Assembly: GCA_964353335.1 (NCBI GenBank)
Contig: CAYGVI010000004.1
Location: 32,471-96,470, forward strand
Length of the DNA: 64,000 nucleotides
From: JAWAAW01 sp964353335
Lineage (GTDB): Archaea; Nanobdellota; Nanobdellia; Woesearchaeales; ARS49
Direction: 5' to 3'
Position numbers and translations under genes: made by a program
Part shown: positions 1-7,906 of the stretch, in pieces
How the letters are laid out: each line of letters starts with the position of its first letter
How positions within the stretch are numbered: position 1 is the stretch's first letter
The notes under the pieces: generated by a model
Seen by the model: the letters and a program-made list of their open reading frames with translations, nothing else
Told to the model about the DNA's origin: nothing
The model's database searches: none

Positions 1-320
1 GCGCCTGAAACTGAATCATACTTGAGCGAGTATTCTAAGGTGCGATAAGGAGCAATTTCTGGTTTTGCAACAAAGTAAACTGTTGCTGTTCGGTGCTGGG
101 CTTTTGCTATTTCTTTCATTACGTTGTCTATTTTTTTCCATTCTTCATTTGAAAGAAGTAGCGAGCTTTCAAAATCCCAAACTATTTCAGGGATTGCTGC
201 TATTTTGTCGATAGTTTCGGCTGTTTCTTCTGCAGAAAGAGTTTTGTCGTAAAGCCCATTCTGTTTAATCATTTCCTCGACTTTTCCTATTCTGTGAATT
301 ATTGATTCCCCCACGGTCAT
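1..320 (-). CDS. Hypothetical protein, C-terminus off the window (paralogue of next gene)
   Basis: Open reading frame of 106 codons starting at ATG 320 and running off the left edge. The visible part begins MTVGESIIHR. From about residue 28 it aligns with the protein at 364-972: LSAEETAETIDKIAAIPE matches ISANEAASVIDRVATLPM, and both continue to an Y/HRIKYSL-like segment (LEYSLKYDS versus IKYSLDYGA). The two genes are therefore tandem paralogues on the same strand, 43 bp apart. I see no signal peptide, membrane segment or catalytic motif and do not recognise the family. Function unknown. Confidence 0.7.
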   Translation of the reverse strand, partial: MTVGESIIHRIGKVEEMIKQNGLYDKTLSAEETAETIDKIAAIPEIVWDFESSLLLSNEEWKKIDNVMKEIAKAQHRTATVYFVAKPEIAPYRTLEYSLKYDSVSG

Positions 321-363
321 AATTTCTTAGAAACGTGCAGCTATTTATAAAACTGCGGAGAAA

Positions 364-972
364 TTATTTGAGCAATTCAACAATCTGCTCAAGGCACTTA
401 TCGATAAAAGATACTGTTTTTGCCCCGAGTTCATGACCGACCTTTTGGACTCGAAGATTATACTTTCCAGGAGCAGACTGTTTTTTGACTGTGACCAAAG
501 GCCATAAATATGTTTTGCCATTGCGTGGATGAATTTCTGTAGACAAGCCCAGAGTCTGACAGTAAACTAATGCATTGCCTTCAATAAATCCCTTCTTGTT
601 GACAATCTCAGCTCCGTTAACCGCGCCGTAATCCAGAGAGTATTTAATCCTGTGTTCCTGGGCAATTAAGGGGTACTGCATGTTTAAAACTTGTGCGGAA
701 GGGTGCTTTTCTTTTGTCACTAATTTCATTGCGGCATTGATTGCCTGCGCATCTGTTTTATTAAGCAGCGAAAAAAACATGAAACTCCAATCCATCATGG
801 GCAGTGTTGCCACCCTGTCAATTACTGAAGCAGCTTCATTTGCAGAAATCACTTTGTTAATAATGCCGCCGGTATTATGATAATCTCCCGGTTCAGCGCT
901 GCCACACACTCTGGCAACACCATCATAAAGTTCCCTCTCGAAATTACGATCTGAAGAATCTCCTTTGCCCAT
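364..972 (-). CDS. Hypothetical protein, 202 aa, tandem paralogue of the gene at 1-320
   Basis: Soluble 202-residue protein. Residues 40-110 resemble the upstream partial protein, with a shared helical segment (SANEAASVIDRVATLP) and a shared IKYSLDYGAVNGAE segment. The C-terminal third is basic (TVKKQSAPGKYNLRVQKVGHELGAK) and may bind nucleic acid or another charged partner; that is inference. No known domain is recognised. ATG 972 is the first in-frame ATG, and a TATA-like TTATAAATATT lies about 28 nt upstream, which fits a leaderless or near-leaderless transcript. Confidence 0.65.
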   Translation of the reverse strand: MGKGDSSDRNFERELYDGVARVCGSAEPGDYHNTGGIINKVISANEAASVIDRVATLPMMDWSFMFFSLLNKTDAQAINAAMKLVTKEKHPSAQVLNMQYPLIAQEHRIKYSLDYGAVNGAEIVNKKGFIEGNALVYCQTLGLSTEIHPRNGKTYLWPLVTVKKQSAPGKYNLRVQKVGHELGAKTVSFIDKCLEQIVELLK

Positions 973-1026
973 CTTATGCCATAAATTCCTAGCTACTTAT
1001 AAATATTAGGAGAAAAAAACAAAAAA

Positions 1027-2154
1027 TCAGTCTGGATCAACAAACTCAATGCCCAAGTCGTTCTCCAGCTCTTTCTTCTCAACTGAAGAGAGCGTCTTTG
1101 TCGAGCCAAAGATTTGCGGGCTCTTAACACCCGTAACAATCAGCATGACTCTCAAAGAGCTTCCCAAATCCTCGTAAATTTGGGCTCCCCAGATTATTTT
1201 GGCGTCTTCAGCCAAGCGAGACGACACGGTCTCAACGACCTTGCGCGCCTCTGAAAGAGTCATGTCCTTTGAGCCTGAAATGTTAATCAAGGCCCCTGAA
1301 GCTCCTGTGATGTCAACATCAAGCAATGGGTTTGAAATTGCCTTTTCAACAGCTTCTGTTGCCCTGTTTTCGCTGTCGCTTTCGCCAACGCCAATCAAAG
1401 CCACTCCGCCGTTCCTCATAACCGCCCTAATATCTGCAAAGTCAAGGTTGACAAGCCCTGCCCTGGTAACCAATTCCGCGATTCCTTTCACAGCGTTTGT
1501 CAATATTTCATCCGCGACCTTGAACGCAGTGTGCAATGGCAAGTCAGGAGCTAATTCAAGCAATTTATCGTTCGGAATCACAATCAAAGTGTCAACGAGC
1601 TGTTCCATTTTCTCAAGCCCGATAACCGCGTTCTCATATCTGCGGTTTCCTTCCATTGTGAAAGGCATTGTGACAACTCCGACTGTCAGTGCGCCCATTT
1701 TCTTTGCCACATCAGCAACTATTGGAGCGCTTCCTGTTCCTGTCCCTCCGCCAAGCCCGCAGGTGATGAACACCATGTCCGCGCCCTGCAAAGCTGCCTT
1801 GATATCGTGCTCATTTTCGCGCGCTGCCTCCTCTCCCACCTTGGGGTCAGAGCCTGCGCCAAGCCCTTTTGTCGTCTCCCTTCCTATGAGAATCTTCTTG
1901 TCAGCAGTAGTATACAATAAGTCCTGCGCATCTGTGTTGATTCCAATAGTCTCAGAACCCTGGATTCCGACCTCAGTAATGCGGTTAATCGTGTTGTTTC
2001 CGCCGCCTCCGCACCCGACAACCTTGATTGTCGCCCTTTGCTTTGAAAGCAGTTCCTCAAGCTCGGCATCAGCCGCGGTCGGGCTCTGGGACCTTTTCTG
2101 TGTCAATTTCGGGTCGTTTGTTGCTGCAGAACTTATTGGTCGTGCGAAGTCCAT
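1027..2154 (-). CDS. ftsZ: Cell division protein FtsZ (archaeal type)
   Basis: Tubulin-like GTPase that polymerises into the division ring at midcell. The 375-residue length is typical of archaeal FtsZ1. Visible: glycine-rich nucleotide loop VVGCGGGGNN (about 46-55), the tubulin signature GGGTGTG (about 138-144), GNRRYENA, and the T7 synergy loop NLDFADIRAVM (about 238-248), whose acidic residues complete the GTPase site of the neighbouring subunit. A variable N-terminal extension of about 40 residues precedes the GTPase domain, and the C-terminus ends in a short acidic LGIEFVDPD tail of the kind used to bind partners. Gene stands alone; no SepF is seen in the window. Confidence 0.96.
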   Translation of the reverse strand: MDFARPISSAATNDPKLTQKRSQSPTAADAELEELLSKQRATIKVVGCGGGGNNTINRITEVGIQGSETIGINTDAQDLLYTTADKKILIGRETTKGLGAGSDPKVGEEAARENEHDIKAALQGADMVFITCGLGGGTGTGSAPIVADVAKKMGALTVGVVTMPFTMEGNRRYENAVIGLEKMEQLVDTLIVIPNDKLLELAPDLPLHTAFKVADEILTNAVKGIAELVTRAGLVNLDFADIRAVMRNGGVALIGVGESDSENRATEAVEKAISNPLLDVDITGASGALINISGSKDMTLSEARKVVETVSSRLAEDAKIIWGAQIYEDLGSSLRVMLIVTGVKSPQIFGSTKTLSSVEKKELENDLGIEFVDPD

Positions 2155-2228
2155 ATTGCCCTCACCCTGTTTTTAATGTTAATCCAGCGTCAATTCCAGA
2201 ACTATTTAAGCTTTATTGTAGTGCAGTC

Positions 2229-2855
2229 TCACACAATCTTGTATTCTTCACTGAGCCTTGCAAACGCCCTGTGTATCTTTGCCTCAAACCCTTTTTTGAT
2301 TTTCACCTGGGGCTGGAAGACAGTTGTCCTGTAGCCAAAGCGCTTCAGGTCAACGACGATGGGATACTTGTCACAACCGACATTCGGCTCTCTCCACTCG
2401 CGCACAAGCACGTTTTCATCATTGATGCCAAAGAAAGGGACCTCCCATTCGATAAGCGCCTTCTCAAGTATGCCGATGCGGTTCCAGAACATCCTGTCAT
2501 TAACAGGACCATAATCCTTGAGCCTCTTTGCAGGGGTGCCGTCAGAGTTCTTTGCCAGCTCGCAGGTTATAAGGTCTCCGCTCTTGGAAAAGCTCCTTCC
2601 TGTGACGTGAACAAAATAGTCACGGATACGGACAGGCATCTCCGCAACATGGTGTTCATAATTGAACTTTTCAAGCGCGTTAAGGTCGCCTGTGCCGAAC
2701 TTAATCTTCAGAAGCAGTTTTCCAACCAAAGTATTCCATTGCGGCTTGACTATTTTCCCGGCAGTGTTTCCCTGCCTGTAAACCTCGCGGTAATATCCAT
2801 CGCCAATCTTCACGCCTGCGGCAATTACCCCGCTGACTGTTGTCTCCCCACTCAT
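2229..2855 (-). CDS. YrbL-like protein (kinase-like fold)
   Basis: 208-residue soluble protein resembling the YrbL family (PhoP-regulated in enterobacteria), which has a degenerate protein-kinase-like fold. Visible similarities: an N-terminal glycine-containing strand pair (GDGYYREVYRQG) followed by a lysine strand (AGKIVKP), a central LITCELAKNSDGTPAKRL segment comparable to the YrbL ELI..DYDG region, and FGINDENVLV, which resembles the kinase catalytic-loop DLNPDNILV with the usual first Asp replaced by Gly. The last 60 residues are basic. Start chosen at ATG 2855; TTG 2861 is also possible. Catalytic activity is doubtful and the role is unknown. Confidence 0.5.
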   Translation of the reverse strand: MSGETTVSGVIAAGVKIGDGYYREVYRQGNTAGKIVKPQWNTLVGKLLLKIKFGTGDLNALEKFNYEHHVAEMPVRIRDYFVHVTGRSFSKSGDLITCELAKNSDGTPAKRLKDYGPVNDRMFWNRIGILEKALIEWEVPFFGINDENVLVREWREPNVGCDKYPIVVDLKRFGYRTTVFQPQVKIKKGFEAKIHRAFARLSEEYKIV

Positions 2856-2884
2856 CTGCAAACGCTTCTAGAACGCTGTTTTTA

Positions 2885-3253
2885 TTATTTTGCCTTTTCA
2901 GACTGCCCAATTGAGAGTATTCCTTTTGCCGGCTCCATCAAAGTCCTGGCGCCTGCAAGCAGTTCCATCCCAATAAGCGCAAAATCAGAATCTGTCGCGA
3001 CAACGGCTATCTCCTGTTCCCTCTCAAGCCACCTTGCCTTTGCGGTGAACACCCCTGTCTGAACAATGCTGCCATCTGCCATTGCATAATCAACCCAGCC
3101 AATCCTCTTAAGCCCAAGCTCGCTGATGCGCGCCGAAGGGAGCAGCAGGGCGCCATTGAATCCTGTGTCAACAAGGGCTTCCACTTCAGAACCGCTGACG
3201 CCTATTTCCGCAAATGGAAGGCCAAGAAAGTATCTTGTTCTCATTGTTTTCAC
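2885..3253 (-). CDS. Clan AA (retropepsin-like) aspartic protease
   Basis: 122-residue single-domain aspartic protease homologue. The catalytic signature VDTGFNGALLLP (residues 28-39) matches the DTGxxG motif of clan AA proteases, which dimerise so that each subunit gives one catalytic Asp. The second glycine-rich hydrophobic element (FALIGMELLAG, about 89-99) matches the flap-distal psi loop of the family. No signal peptide, so probably cytoplasmic. It overlaps the upstream small gene by 4 nt (ATGA), indicating translational coupling. Family members of this size are common in archaea and cyanobacteria; substrates are unknown. Confidence 0.82.
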   Translation of the reverse strand: MKTMRTRYFLGLPFAEIGVSGSEVEALVDTGFNGALLLPSARISELGLKRIGWVDYAMADGSIVQTGVFTAKARWLEREQEIAVVATDSDFALIGMELLAGARTLMEPAKGILSIGQSEKAK

Positions 3254-3480
3254 GCGTGAAGCGCGCCTATTACAAATGCAGCCTTTGAGCCGACCCTCTT
3301 GAAATAGAACTCTTTCTTCGGATATTTTGCCTGGCCTGCCCGCGACGCCTCAATCACCGTGTTGCCGACAAAGAACTCACCTGTTTCAGTGTCAATCGCG
3401 ACAATCTTCCCTTCCTGCCCCTTGAGCTGGTTTTTTATTCTGTTGTACACGCTTTCACCAGCCGCGCTCTTTTCAGCCAT
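3250..3480 (-). CDS. Small conserved protein paired with the clan AA protease (DUF5678-like)
   Basis: 76-residue protein with a beta-rich core GKIVAIDTETGEFFVGNT followed by a helix (EASRAGQAKYP) and a final strand (EFYFKRVG). The layout resembles DUF5678-type small proteins that are often encoded next to clan AA aspartic proteases; the assignment is from pattern memory and tentative. It is the first gene of a two-gene unit with the protease (4-nt overlap). An antitoxin-like or substrate-presenting partner role is possible but unproven. A TATA-like TTATAAATATT sits upstream of ATG 3480. Confidence 0.6.
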   Translation of the reverse strand: MAEKSAAGESVYNRIKNQLKGQEGKIVAIDTETGEFFVGNTVIEASRAGQAKYPKKEFYFKRVGSKAAFVIGALHA

Positions 3481-3516
3481 AAAAGTTTAACATGCGCTTC
3501 TGACTTATAAATATTG

Positions 3517-3550
3517 CGTTTTGTCGTCGGAAAGTTTCCGGAGAAATCGA
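3517..3550. repeat. Short hairpin repeat shared with 57.4 kb
   Basis: The intergenic segment contains CGGAAAGTTTCCG, a self-complementary hairpin, next to GTTTTGTCGTCGG. In reverse complement, about 24 of 25 bases match the segment near 57395-57420. The TTTCCGAC core also ends the larger double-hairpin repeats at 10.4 and 34.8 kb, so this may be a relict or short member of that family. Confidence 0.5.
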
Positions 3551-3553
3551 ATC

Positions 3554-4366
3554 TTATTTGGCAGGCGCTTTCTTCTCTGTTGGCTTTTTCTCAGAAGGCG
3601 CTTTCTCAGCAGCAGGCAGCGCCGAACTGCGGTTCGGCTGGTCTGCAACAGTCTCGCTTCGCTCGCCTTTTGCAGGCTCTTTCTTTTCAGGAGACTTCTT
3701 CTCTGCAGCAGGCTTTGCGTCTGCCTTTTTCTCAGCAGTCTTTATCTCAGCATCAATGCCTGTCAATTCCTTTACTTTCTTCTGCAGTTCAGGGACAATC
3801 TCCTTTGGCAATTCCTGCTTGAGCTCAATCTTTGCCTTTGTGCCTTCAATCTCCATCTTCTCAGGAGCGAGGTTCAGGAGCATTGCGAAAACAGCCTTGA
3901 GCTGCTCCTTCTTGTCTGTCACAATGCCCTTGACCTTGACTTCGTAAACAATTTCGCGGCCTGCAAGGGGATGATTAAAGTCAACCATCACCCTGCCGCC
4001 TGTGACCTGCCTTATTGTGCAAACCATTCCGTCAATGTTCAACTGCAATCCTGGAACTGGCTGTATCTTCTGCTCCAAAAACTTCTTCGCAGGAACCATC
4101 TGGATAAGCTTGGCGTTTTTCTTGCCAAATGCCTTTTCAGGAGCAAGCTCAACCTTGAAATTGCCAGGCTCTTTTCCGATTATCTGCTCTTCAAGCCCCT
4201 TGAGAAGCTGTCCTTGCCCAATAACCACAACAACAGGGCCGTACTGGGCCTTTGGAAGCTCGTGCTCCTTTGCGATTTTCTCGTCTGTTGTGTCAAAGAT
4301 AAGCCCGCTGTCCTTAACAATACCGGTGTATTCAATCTCCACAAAATCATTTGCTTTAATGGGCAT
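3554..4366 (-). CDS. FKBP-type peptidyl-prolyl isomerase (SlyD-like, archaeal long form)
   Basis: Peptidyl-prolyl cis-trans isomerase and chaperone, cytoplasmic. The FKBP domain starts FVEIEYTGIVKDSGLIFDTT and contains the inserted-flap (IF) domain typical of SlyD-like proteins (about 90-130), then VMVDFNHPLAGR, a hallmark of this family. A further archaeal C-terminal domain (about 150-205) is followed by a low-complexity tail rich in Lys, Ala, Glu and Pro. Inside that tail is a stretch of different composition (GERSETVADQPNRSSALP), encoded by a palindromic GC-rich patch. ATG 4366 was chosen over GTG 4372. The start overlaps the end of cmk by 11 nt. Confidence 0.92.
   Translation of the reverse strand: MPIKANDFVEIEYTGIVKDSGLIFDTTDEKIAKEHELPKAQYGPVVVVIGQGQLLKGLEEQIIGKEPGNFKVELAPEKAFGKKNAKLIQMVPAKKFLEQKIQPVPGLQLNIDGMVCTIRQVTGGRVMVDFNHPLAGREIVYEVKVKGIVTDKKEQLKAVFAMLLNLAPEKMEIEGTKAKIELKQELPKEIVPELQKKVKELTGIDAEIKTAEKKADAKPAAEKKSPEKKEPAKGERSETVADQPNRSSALPAAEKAPSEKKPTEKKAPAK
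3640..3685. repeat. Palindromic insert inside the FKBP tail coding sequence
   Basis: Within the FKBP gene, GCCGAACTGCGGTTCGGC and CTCGCTTCGCTCGC form hairpins and interrupt the Ala/Lys/Glu-rich tail in frame. CTCGCTTCGCTCGC also occurs at about 16718-16731, directly before the 135-bp repeat there. This suggests a small dispersed palindrome that inserted into a tolerant coding region. Confidence 0.5.
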
Positions 4367-4937
4367 GTCCACAGGAACACCCCGTTCCTTTCTTAAAGCT
4401 TTCTTTTTTATTGAGAAACTCCATTATCTTCCCAACTATCTCATCAGGAGTAAGAGCGCTCGTGTCAACAGAGAAATCATGGTTCTTTGCGTCTGTGTAA
4501 TCAACGCCGTACCAATCAGTGTAGCGCTTTATTTCAGCTGCAAAGCGCTTGTCCTGGTTTTCCCTTGTCTTTTCAAGGGTGGTGTTTTCCTTTTCATCAG
4601 GCCGCATCTGCGCAAATACCCTTTTTGCAGCAACTTCAGGATTTATTGCCAACAAAATCTTCACAGCGCCAGGAATAAACTTCCAGCCCAATCTTGAATC
4701 AATCACGAAATTATCCTCTTTCTGGGCGAGCTCAACTGTGCGCTTGTCAATCTCGTCATCAATGCTCCTGTCCTTCAATGCAACCTTTGTCAGCTCCTCA
4801 AGAGTTGTTCCCCTTTCAATTGTCATCTGGCGCATAAAATCTCCTGCAGAAAAGTGCTTGAAGCCAAGTTTCTTTGCCAGAAGCTTTGCGACAGTGCTCT
4901 TTCCTGAGCCGGGGTGGCCTGAAATTGTTATTATCAT
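4356..4937 (-). CDS. cmk: Cytidylate kinase (archaeal type)
   Basis: Phosphorylates CMP/dCMP with ATP to CDP/dCDP in pyrimidine nucleotide metabolism. 193 residues, matching the archaeal cytidylate kinase family. P-loop GHPGSGKST (7-15), NMP-binding helix FSAGDFMRQM, DSRLGWKF (about 80-87), and an R-containing lid region (ENQDKRFAAEIKRY). The last residues (KKGTGCSCGHAH) add a short Cys/His tail that could bind metal; this is unusual for the family. It overlaps the upstream GNAT gene by 4 nt and the downstream FKBP gene, so the three are likely one operon. Confidence 0.93.
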   Translation of the reverse strand: MIITISGHPGSGKSTVAKLLAKKLGFKHFSAGDFMRQMTIERGTTLEELTKVALKDRSIDDEIDKRTVELAQKEDNFVIDSRLGWKFIPGAVKILLAINPEVAAKRVFAQMRPDEKENTTLEKTRENQDKRFAAEIKRYTDWYGVDYTDAKNHDFSVDTSALTPDEIVGKIMEFLNKKESFKKGTGCSCGHAH

Positions 4938-5434
4938 TCTTTCCTCCTTATTTCACCTGTTGAAATATTAACAGTTAACGTGTCCTTGTAAACTCCAGTA
5001 TACCTTTCATCAAATGCAACCAGGAGGCCAGTCATGCAGTCATCCTTTCCTTTTCCTGCCTGGACAAGCGTGTTTGTCTCATCAAAAGCATCCTCAACAA
5101 TGTGCGTAAGAGCCGAAAGCCCTGCGCCATTCCTGCGATAATCCTCATTTGTATAAATCCTGATGACGTGTGTCGTCTGGTGTTCAAGGTCACGCCTTAT
5201 TGCTGAAAAGCAGACAATTTTCCTGTCTTTGAATGTAATCAGCGCATCAAAGCCCATGCTCATGAGCTTAAACACTCTTTCCCTTGCAGGCAAATGTTCC
5301 AGCTCTTTTACAGTCGCCTCAAACTCAGAGCCAGGGTCAGGATGCTGGACTTTCTCCTCAAGCAGCGCCATTGCAGCCTTGTAAGGCTCGCCTGGCAGTT
5401 GGTTTATGTAAGCATGACTAAAATCCCCACTCAT
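4934..5434 (-). CDS. GNAT-family N-acetyltransferase
   Basis: 166-residue protein with the GNAT acetyl-CoA-binding signature HVIRIYTNEDYRRNGAGLSAL: a beta strand (VIRIYT), then the R/Q-x-x-G-x-G/A loop (RRNGAG, about 105-110) and an amphipathic helix. The preceding strand ALITFKDRKIVCFSAIRRD fits strands 2-3 of the fold. Substrate cannot be read from sequence. It is the first gene of an operon with cmk and FKBP (4-nt overlap with cmk). Confidence 0.75.
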   Translation of the reverse strand: MSGDFSHAYINQLPGEPYKAAMALLEEKVQHPDPGSEFEATVKELEHLPARERVFKLMSMGFDALITFKDRKIVCFSAIRRDLEHQTTHVIRIYTNEDYRRNGAGLSALTHIVEDAFDETNTLVQAGKGKDDCMTGLLVAFDERYTGVYKDTLTVNISTGEIRRKE

Positions 5435-5535
5435 GGCATTTGCTTTATCAGTCCTATTAATAAAAGTTTTGACATTGCTTGCAAATCTTTAAATAATCCC
5501 CTGCCATACCCCTGAACGAGTGAGGTGGGTGAAGA

Positions 5536-5781
5536 ATGACAAAACCTTTGACTTATCAGGACCAATACAGTTATTATATCGCGCTTTGCCAGGTGGCATC
5601 AGCAACTTCAAGTGATTGGAGTGATTACCGCAGCCAGATAACTTTGATAAGGGAAGAATTAACTGCAGACCCGGATTATGCGCTTCTTGTGGAAAAGAAT
5701 TTTGAAACGCCGGTTTCTCAGTTAACCGAAACCCGCGGTAAAAAAGCGCTTGAATCAATGGTTGAAACTCACGGGCGTTGA
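5536..5781 (+). CDS. Hypothetical protein, 81 aa
   Basis: Small helical acidic protein beginning MTKPLTYQDQYSYY; no motif recognised. Gene status is supported by a strong ribosome binding site (GAGGTGGGTGA, 5-6 nt before ATG) and a TATA-like CTTTAAATAA about 50 nt upstream. It diverges from the GNAT-cmk-FKBP operon and converges with the next gene, whose stop is 5 bp away. Function unknown. Confidence 0.6.
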   Translation: MTKPLTYQDQYSYYIALCQVASATSSDWSDYRSQITLIREELTADPDYALLVEKNFETPVSQLTETRGKKALESMVETHGR

Positions 5782-5786
5782 TTTTT

Positions 5787-6098
5787 TTAGAACAAAACAA
5801 AGTTTTTGTTTCCCTTTCCGCTTGTCGTGTAGTAGGACTTTGGTGCAGGCCTAAACAATTCTATTACGTCAAGCGCATACTGCCTTTGGTCATCAAATTT
5901 CTGCCGTGATTCTTTCGGAAGCTCCTTAATTGCGAGCATGACATTTCGCGCAAGCCCGACCACCACGCTGTCGTCAAAAGGATCGCCAAGGACTTTAGCG
6001 CGGGCATTCTCATCAACAGCCTTCTCAAGAAGATGGGTATGGCTGCGCACAGAATCGTACAATCCGCCTGCTATGTGGTCTCTCTTGTCTTCACCCAT
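5787..6098 (-). CDS. Hypothetical protein, 103 aa
   Basis: Predominantly helical soluble protein beginning MGEDKRDHIAGGLYDSV. A longer frame extends to 6251 but would run across the thermosome promoter. ATG 6098 is preferred because a TATA-like element (rc of AATAAAAAGCTTT, 6121-6133) lies about 28 nt upstream, as expected for a leaderless archaeal mRNA. Residues 70-85 (ESRQKFDDQRQYALDVIELF) form a clear amphipathic helix. No family recognised. Confidence 0.55.
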   Translation of the reverse strand: MGEDKRDHIAGGLYDSVRSHTHLLEKAVDENARAKVLGDPFDDSVVVGLARNVMLAIKELPKESRQKFDDQRQYALDVIELFRPAPKSYYTTSGKGNKNFVLF

Positions 6099-6214
6099 AA
6101 TGCGCAGTAAGCCTGTCCACAATAAAAAGCTTTTGACCGCCACTGTCCAATAGTTCGCAAACAGCGGCTGACTGAGGTCAGCCAGCTTGCGCACCACTCT
6201 GCGTGAGTGCGCAA

Positions 6215-6262
6215 GCTTTATAAGTAGCCCGCAAGGGGTTTTCCCATCCAAATAAGAGGTGA
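6215..6262 (+). promoter_or_regulatory. Thermosome promoter and ribosome binding site
   Basis: TATA box GCTTTATAAG at 6215-6224, preceded by a purine-containing BRE-like stretch (GCGCAA), and a Shine-Dalgarno GAGGTGA at 6256-6262, 7 nt before ATG 6270. This gives a leadered transcript of about 20 nt, in contrast to the many leaderless starts in the window, and fits a highly expressed gene. Confidence 0.75.
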
Positions 6263-6269
6263 ATTAATC

Positions 6270-7895
6270 ATGACAAACAATCAGATGCAACCAATCTTTA
6301 TTCTGCCTGAAGGTACTCAGAGAACTACCGGAAGGAGCGCGCAAAGAAACAACATAATGGCTGCAAAATTAGTCGCGGAAACAGTCCGAACAACTCTTGG
6401 ACCCAAAGGAATGGACAAGATGATTGTTGACGCAATGGGCGACATCACAGTCACAAATGACGGAGTCACAATCCTTGAAGAGATGCAGATAGAGCACCCT
6501 GCAGCAAGAATGATTGTTGAAGTCGCAAAGACACAGGAAGAGGAAGTCGGAGACGGAACAACAACAGCTGTCGTTATCGCAGGAGAACTCTTGAAGCAGG
6601 CGGAAAACCTGCTTGACAAGGAAGTCCATCCGACAATGGTCGCGAGGGGATACAGGATGGCAGAGGAAAAAGCACTTGAAATTCTCAATGAAATCGCTGA
6701 AAACGTGACATTAAAGGACGACGCACTGCTCAAGAAGATTGCGATGACTGCAATCACAGGAAAAAACGCTGAAATTGCAAAAGAAAAGCTCGCTGAAATC
6801 GCGGTCAAGGCAGTAAAGCGCGTCCTTGACATTGAAAACGGCCAGAATGTATTTGACAAGGAGAATGTGAAGCTTGAAAAGCGCGTTGGCGGCTGCGTTG
6901 AGGACACAGAACTTATTGAAGGCGTTGTTTTGGAGAAAGAAGCAGTACATCCTGGAATGCCAAAAGACATCAAGGACGCAAAAATAGCCCTGGTTGACTC
7001 AGCAATTGAAATAAAAGACACTGAAATCGACGCAAAAATACAAATCACAAACCCGCTGCAGATGCAGGAGTTTATCGAGCAGGAAGAGAAAATGCTCCGC
7101 GATATGGTTGACAAAATCGCGAACTCAGGCGCCAATGTTTTGTTCTGCCAGAAGGGAATTGATGATGTTGCACAGCACTTCCTTGCGCAAAAGGGCGTTT
7201 ACGCTGCCCGCAGGGTCAAGAAGTCAGACATGGAAGCAATTGCGCGCGCAACAGGCGCCACAATTGTAACAAACATTGACTCCTTGAGCGCAAAAGAGCT
7301 TGGAAAAGCAGGACAGGTTGTTGAAAAGAAGATTGGCGATGAGGAAATGACATTTGTAACCGGCTGCAAAAATCCCAAGGCAGTCACAATACTCTGCCGC
7401 GGCGGAACAAACCACGTTGTTGACGAATTAAAGAGGACAATGACAGACGCAATAGGCGATGTCGCTGCCTCTTTGAAGAACGGCAAAATCGTGGCAGGGG
7501 CAGGAGCGCCTGAAATGGAAGTCGCAAAAGGGCTGAGAAAGTTCGCAGACTCGCTTTCAGGAAGGGAGCAATTGGCAGTCTTTGCATTCGCAGACGCAAT
7601 TGAAGTCATTCCGCGCACACTCGCAGAAAACGCAGGCATTGACCCGATAGACATTCTTACAGAGCTCAAGTCAGCGCATGACAAAAAGCAAAAATGGGCA
7701 GGTGTTGATGTCTTCAAGGGCAAGGTTGTTGATTCCTGGGCAGCAGGAGTCATAGAGCCATTGAAAATCAAGACGCAGGCAATTTCCAGCGCTTCAGAAG
7801 TCGCCCAGATGATACTCAGGATAGACGACGTAATCGCAGGCGGAAAGAAAGAAGGGCCAGGAATGCCTCCAATGCCCCACGGCGACTACGGATAA
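6270..7895 (+). CDS. thsA: Thermosome subunit (group II chaperonin)
   Basis: Subunit of the double-ring group II chaperonin that folds cytosolic proteins using ATP. The 541-residue length is standard. Visible: TLGPKGMDKM and VTNDGVTIL near the N-terminus, the catalytic EEEVGDGTTTAVV motif (about 90), the apical domain with helical protrusion, VTILCRGGTNHVVDELKR in the intermediate domain, and VAGAGAPEMEVAKGL (about 410). The C-terminus ends in a short Gly/Pro/Met tail (GPGMPPMPHGDYG), as in other thermosomes. No second paralogue is present in the window, so the ring could be homo-oligomeric. Confidence 0.98.
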   Translation: MTNNQMQPIFILPEGTQRTTGRSAQRNNIMAAKLVAETVRTTLGPKGMDKMIVDAMGDITVTNDGVTILEEMQIEHPAARMIVEVAKTQEEEVGDGTTTAVVIAGELLKQAENLLDKEVHPTMVARGYRMAEEKALEILNEIAENVTLKDDALLKKIAMTAITGKNAEIAKEKLAEIAVKAVKRVLDIENGQNVFDKENVKLEKRVGGCVEDTELIEGVVLEKEAVHPGMPKDIKDAKIALVDSAIEIKDTEIDAKIQITNPLQMQEFIEQEEKMLRDMVDKIANSGANVLFCQKGIDDVAQHFLAQKGVYAARRVKKSDMEAIARATGATIVTNIDSLSAKELGKAGQVVEKKIGDEEMTFVTGCKNPKAVTILCRGGTNHVVDELKRTMTDAIGDVAASLKNGKIVAGAGAPEMEVAKGLRKFADSLSGREQLAVFAFADAIEVIPRTLAENAGIDPIDILTELKSAHDKKQKWAGVDVFKGKVVDSWAAGVIEPLKIKTQAISSASEVAQMILRIDDVIAGGKKEGPGMPPMPHGDYG

Positions 7896-7906
7896 GGTGA
7901 AGACAA

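Noticed and set aside
1199..2176. Long open frame antisense to ftsZ
   Set aside because: Mirrors the ftsZ coding frame, low-complexity Ser/Ala/Pro translation, no start signal; ftsZ has full family motifs.
2028..3062. Long plus-strand frame over the YrbL-like and protease genes
   Set aside because: Antisense shadow; encoded protein has no family features and no promoter or ribosome binding site.
5787..6251. Extended 154-codon version of the gene at 5787-6098
   Set aside because: Would cover the thermosome promoter; the TATA position supports the shorter start.
6317..7135. Long minus-strand frame inside the thermosome gene
   Set aside because: Antisense to a certain gene; Ser/Ile-rich shadow composition.
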